This document shows positions 23,084-26,095 of a DNA stretch of 26,095 bases, piece after piece. Numbering within the stretch: the stretch's first letter is position 1; each line of letters starts with the position of its first letter. The notes under the pieces are model-generated. The model was not told where the DNA came from. It did no database searches and worked only from the letters and a program-made list of their open reading frames with translations. Source of the stretch: an uncultured Agathobaculum sp. (GTDB lineage: Bacteria; Bacillota; Clostridia; Oscillospirales; Butyricicoccaceae). The DNA is taken from the NCBI GenBank assembly GCA_934504345.1, contig CAKSVR010000033.1, positions 1 through 26,095 on the forward strand, in the 5' to 3' direction. A program made the translations under genes and the position numbers.

Positions 23084-23437
23084 TTTTGATTTGTCGGCGT
23101 GCAAATAGAGAATTGAAAATGGATAATGGAAAATGAAACATATCCGTAGGGCGCGACGACCTCGGCGCGCCTTTCCCCTCCGACCTGCACATTCCATCCC
23201 GTAGGGGCGGCCAATGGCCGCCCGCGCATCCGGTTTCCATGTCATCGGGCGCGCAATGCACGCCCCTACGGGCGACATGGTGCATATGATTTTACGTTTC
23301 GGCGCGCCGAGGTCGTCGCGCCCTACGGGATAACGTATGCAATTCGGAGGATGATGGTGCACAATTCGGAGGGGAAACGGCGGGATGACCCCATCCCGCC
23401 GTTTCCCCAAAACAAGCACAACGCCGACAAATCAAAA
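23084..23437. mobile_element. Nested inverted-repeat element, MITE-like (354 bp)
   Basis: Perfect 17-bp terminal inverted repeats (23084-23100 and 23421-23437) bound a non-coding segment. Inside are a perfect 28-bp inverted repeat (23144-23171 with 23301-23328) and a perfect 12-bp one (23198-23209 with 23261-23272). Both are centred near 23235-23236. It also contains GGCGGCC-AAT-GGCCGCC and a separate 17-bp hairpin at 23371-23408. No ORF of gene quality and no clear target duplication are visible. This is the form of a foldback or MITE-type element moved in trans, or a composite of REP-like palindromes. Confidence 0.65.
23371..23408. repeat. Perfect 17-bp hairpin inside the nested element
   Basis: GGGGAAACGGCGGGATG and its exact complement are separated by only 4 nt. 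Just to the left, AATTCGGAGG occurs twice (23341-23350 and 23363-23372). The hairpin accounts for most of the asymmetry between the outer and inner repeats. Confidence 0.8.
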
Positions 23438-23482
23438 TTTGTTTTTCCATCCCCATGGAACCGGTAAATTCCGCGATTCCGG

Positions 23483-23511
23483 TTGACAACCGCCCTGAAA
23501 AGTGGCATAAT
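23483..23511 (+). promoter_or_regulatory. Promoter of the alaS T-box transcript
   Basis: TTGACA (23483-23488), a 17-bp spacer and CATAAT (23506-23511), 46 bp to the right of the nested element. Transcription would start near 23518. Confidence 0.85.
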
Positions 23512-23517
23512 AGATAC

Positions 23518-23756
23518 GCAATACAGAAAATGCGATGAGGAAACGAGTTTTCCATCCCGCCGTTCCTTAGAGAGAGGACATCCGCTGCAAGTCCTCGTTC
23601 GGCACGGAAAACAGCCACTTCCGAGCAGTCTGCGACAAGCAGACCGCCCGATCCCCGATACCGGATCACCGAGATGTGTACGGCACTGCTGTGCACAGAT
23701 CAAGGTGGTACCGTGGAAGTATGCTTTCGCCCTTGACGTTCGGGCGGAGGCTTTTT
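23518..23756 (+). promoter_or_regulatory. Alanine T-box leader of alaS
   Basis: Stem I is visible: GTTTTCC (23547-23553) pairs with GGAAAAC (23606-23612), followed by the specifier loop with GCC (Ala) at 23614-23616. Its distal arm is GAGGAC/GTCCTC, with GCTGCAAG between. A GTCTGC/GCAGAC hairpin follows. The T-box sequence AAGGTGGTACCGTGG is at 23702-23716 and its UGGU bulge pairs with the ACCA end of tRNA-Ala. The competing terminator is a 10-bp stem (23723-23732 with 23742-23751) plus a T-tract. Uncharged tRNA-Ala should allow readthrough into alaS. The specifier is read from the fold by eye. Confidence 0.9.
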
Positions 23757-23818
23757 TCATTTTTCGGCACATTTTCTGTGATCATTTCGTAAATTCTTTT
23801 TTGGAGGAATCAATTCAT

Positions 23819-26095
23819 ATGCAGTACAGAGGACTCAATGAGCTGCGCGAAATGTACCTCAGTTTCTTTGAAACCAAGGGCCATCTTCGCCTGCCGAGCT
23901 TTTCGCTCATCCCGCAGAACGACCCGTCGCTTCTGCTCATCAACTCCGGCATGGCGCCGATGAAGCCGTTCTTCACCGGCGAGCAGGAGCCGCCGCGCCA
24001 CCGCGTCACCACCTGCCAGAAGTGCATCCGCACCGGCGACATCGAGAACGTCGGCAAGACCGCACGCCACGGCACCTTCTTCGAGATGCTCGGCAACTTC
24101 TCCTTCGGCGATTACTTCAAGCGCGAGGCCATTCACTGGAGCTGGGAATTCCTGACGAGCCCCGAGTGGGTCGGCATCGACCCCGACCGCCTGTACCCGT
24201 CCATCTATGTTGACGATGACGAGGCGTTCGAAATCTGGAACAAGGAGATCGGCATCGCGCCCGAGCGCATCTTCCGCTTCGGCAAGGAGGACAACTTCTG
24301 GGAGCATGGCTCCGGTCCGTGCGGTCCGTGCTCTGAGATCTACTACGACCGCGGCCCCGAGTTCGGCTGCGGCAAGCCGGGCTGCACCGTCGGCTGCGAC
24401 TGCGACCGCTACATGGAGGTCTGGAACAACGTATTCTCCCAGTTCGACAACGACGGCAACGGCAACTACACCGAGCTGAAGCAGAAGAACATCGATACCG
24501 GCATGGGCCTCGAGCGTCTGGCATGCGTGGTTCAGGGCGTCGGCTCCCTGTTCGACGTTGACACCGTGCGCAACATCACGAACAAGGTCTCCGAGATCGC
24601 CGGCAAGCACTACGGCGAGAGCGACAAGACCGATATTTCCCTGCGCGTTATCACCGATCACATCCGCTCCACCGTTATGATGATCTGCGACGGCGTTATC
24701 CCGTCCAACGAGGGCCGCGGCTACGTTCTGCGCCGCCTGCTGCGCCGCGCCGTTCGTCACGGCAAACTGCTCGGCATCGACAAGCCGTTTATGTCCGACG
24801 TCGCTTCCACCGTTATCAAGGAGTCCGGCGGCGCTTATCCCGAGCTGGTCGAGAAGCAGAAGTATATCCACAAGGTCATCGAGAACGAGGAAGCAAGCTT
24901 CAACAAGACCATCGACAGCGGTCTTGCTATCCTGAACGACAAGATCGCGGCTTCCGACGGCAAGGAGCTGTCCGCCGCCGACGCATTCCAGCTGTACGAC
25001 ACCTACGGCTTCCCGATCGACCTGACGCTCGAGGTTCTCGAGGAGCATGGCATGACCACCAGCCGCGAGGAATTCGACCGCCTGATGAACGAGCAGCGCG
25101 AGCGTGCCCGTGAGGACCGCAAGAAGATGGGCGACCTCGGCTGGCAGAGCGAGGAGCTCGGTCTCGACAAGTCCATCAAGACCGCATTCGACGGCTACAC
25201 CACCCTCGAGGAGTCCGCAAAGATCCTTGCCATCGTAAACGAGGGCGAGGTTTCCGGCGCGGCTGCCAAGGGCGAGAAGATCACTGTTGTGCTCGACCGC
25301 ACCCCGTTCTACGCAGAGATGGGCGGCCAGATCGGCGACCACGGCACGATTACCGGCAAGAACGGCGCCATGACCGTTTCCGACGTGCAGAAGACCAAGG
25401 ACGGCAAGTATATGCACATCGGCGTTGTTACCGAGGGCGAGCTGTCCGTTGAGGACGAGGTTACGGCTTCTGTTGATGCGGCTTACCGTCAGGCCATCTG
25501 CCGTGCACATACCTCCACCCACCTGCTCCAGAAGGCGCTCCGCACCGTGCTGGGCGACCACGTTGAGCAGGCCGGTTCCTACACCGCAAACGACCACATC
25601 CGCTTCGACTTCACCCACTTTGCAGCACTGACCGCTGAGGAGCTGGCCAAGGTCGAGGATATGGTAAACGATGCAATTCTGGCTGGCAGCCCGGTTATCA
25701 CCGAGGAAATGAGCATTGACGAGGCCAAGAAGAAGGGCGCTATGGCGCTGTTCGGTGAGAAGTATGGCCAGACTGTCCGCGTAGTACAGGCCGGCGACTC
25801 CATCGAGCTGTGCGGCGGCACCCACCTCGACAACACTGCCAAGGCAGGTTCGCTCAAGATCATCGGTGAGGCTTCTGTTGCCGCTGGCGTGCGCCGTATC
25901 GAGGCGGTGACCGGCAAGGCTGTTCTCAAGCTGATGAACGACCGTCAGGCCGTTCTGAATGAGGCTGCCGCAGCCCTCAAGACCAACCCGAACGAGCTGG
26001 CTGCCAAGATCGAGCAGCAGGTAAACGATATGCGCGCCCTGAACAAGAAGCTCGAAAAGATGGGCGCAAAGGTCGCTGCGATGCAGATGGTTGAC
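23819..26095 (+). CDS. alaS: Alanyl-tRNA synthetase (3' end outside the window)
   Basis: The frame is open for 759 codons from ATG 23819 to the window edge; the family is about 870-880 aa, so the C-terminal oligomerisation part is missing. AlaRS charges tRNA-Ala and tmRNA. Visible are the class II core start (LREMYLSFFETKGHLRLPSFSLIP), RHRVTTCQKCIRTGDIENVGKTARHGTFFEMLGNFSFGDYFK (motif 2), WEHGSGPCGPCSEIYYDRG, NTGMGLER-like DTGMGLERL, GRGYVLRRLLRRAVRHG, and the editing domain with HTSTH (about 563-567) and ELCGGTH. GGAGG lies 11 nt before the ATG. It is controlled by the T-box just upstream. Confidence 0.97.
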   Translation, partial: MQYRGLNELREMYLSFFETKGHLRLPSFSLIPQNDPSLLLINSGMAPMKPFFTGEQEPPRHRVTTCQKCIRTGDIENVGKTARHGTFFEMLGNFSFGDYFKREAIHWSWEFLTSPEWVGIDPDRLYPSIYVDDDEAFEIWNKEIGIAPERIFRFGKEDNFWEHGSGPCGPCSEIYYDRGPEFGCGKPGCTVGCDCDRYMEVWNNVFSQFDNDGNGNYTELKQKNIDTGMGLERLACVVQGVGSLFDVDTVRNITNKVSEIAGKHYGESDKTDISLRVITDHIRSTVMMICDGVIPSNEGRGYVLRRLLRRAVRHGKLLGIDKPFMSDVASTVIKESGGAYPELVEKQKYIHKVIENEEASFNKTIDSGLAILNDKIAASDGKELSAADAFQLYDTYGFPIDLTLEVLEEHGMTTSREEFDRLMNEQRERAREDRKKMGDLGWQSEELGLDKSIKTAFDGYTTLEESAKILAIVNEGEVSGAAAKGEKITVVLDRTPFYAEMGGQIGDHGTITGKNGAMTVSDVQKTKDGKYMHIGVVTEGELSVEDEVTASVDAAYRQAICRAHTSTHLLQKALRTVLGDHVEQAGSYTANDHIRFDFTHFAALTAEELAKVEDMVNDAILAGSPVITEEMSIDEAKKKGAMALFGEKYGQTVRVVQAGDSIELCGGTHLDNTAKAGSLKIIGEASVAAGVRRIEAVTGKAVLKLMNDRQAVLNEAAAALKTNPNELAAKIEQQVNDMRALNKKLEKMGAKVAAMQMVD

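Noticed and set aside
23084..23437. CRISPR array
   Set aside because: The repeats are inverted and nested, not direct and evenly spaced.
23810..25825. A 671-codon minus-strand open frame over alaS
   Set aside because: alaS motifs, T-box and ribosome site establish the plus strand. The antisense frame has no start signals.

Overview
The window is 26 kb of ordinary chromosome from a fairly GC-rich Gram-positive anaerobe, most likely a gut Clostridium-class Firmicute. Oscillospirales is my guess, from gene content and style only. Supporting signs are AGGAGG-type ribosome sites, sigma-A promoters of the TTGACA-17-TATAAT type, a T-box leader in front of alaS, an S-layer-homology (SLH) surface protein, RNase M5, and a comEC-holA operon. 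No CRISPR array, rRNA, prophage or complete insertion sequence is visible. I found no convincing new multi-gene defence or biosynthetic system. The unusual features lie in altered catalytic residues, leader RNAs, repeats and one broken gene.

Layout. 1-2338: a hairpin at the left edge, then a secreted SLH protein with a GH18-like domain. 2535-5559: a metal-sensing ArsR/SmtB repressor coupled to a P1B-type metal ATPase whose phosphorylation-site Asp reads Asn. 5653-7038: an NfeD plus SPFH/band-7 membrane pair. 7197-9166: an ABC-F ATPase with one degenerate ATP site, coupled to a DUF2752 membrane protein. 9348-10914 (plus strand): nitroreductase, sirtuin and a DUF378 membrane protein. 10995-12484: metY (O-acetylhomoserine sulfhydrylase) behind a leader with an 18-codon upstream ORF. 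12633-14153: glycyl-tRNA synthetase. 14222-15795: tRNA-Ala(CGC), a DUF1653 protein, smpB and tmRNA (ssrA). The tRNA and the tmRNA are followed by copies of the same roughly 90-bp two-hairpin unit. 15946-16619: xpt. 16633-20598: comEC-holA-rnmV, with an in-frame TAG early in comEC. 20612-23010: an AraC-type regulator divergent from a MATE exporter that has a structured leader. 23084-23437: a nested inverted-repeat, MITE-like element. 23483-26095: alanine T-box and alaS, cut by the window end.

How the genes work together. smpB and ssrA form the trans-translation system, and tmRNA must be charged by AlaRS, whose gene is at the right end. Both tRNA-like acceptor stems here carry the G3:U70 pair that AlaRS recognises. 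The alaS T-box has a GCC specifier and a UGGU bulge that would sense uncharged tRNA-Ala. holA, glyS and alaS are housekeeping genes. arsR with the ATPase, and araC with the MATE gene, are two regulator-transporter modules. Three proteins (GH18-like, P-type ATPase, ABC-F) depart from family catalytic motifs at positions that normally matter for activity, and ComEC has both a nonsense codon and a worn metallo-beta-lactamase motif.
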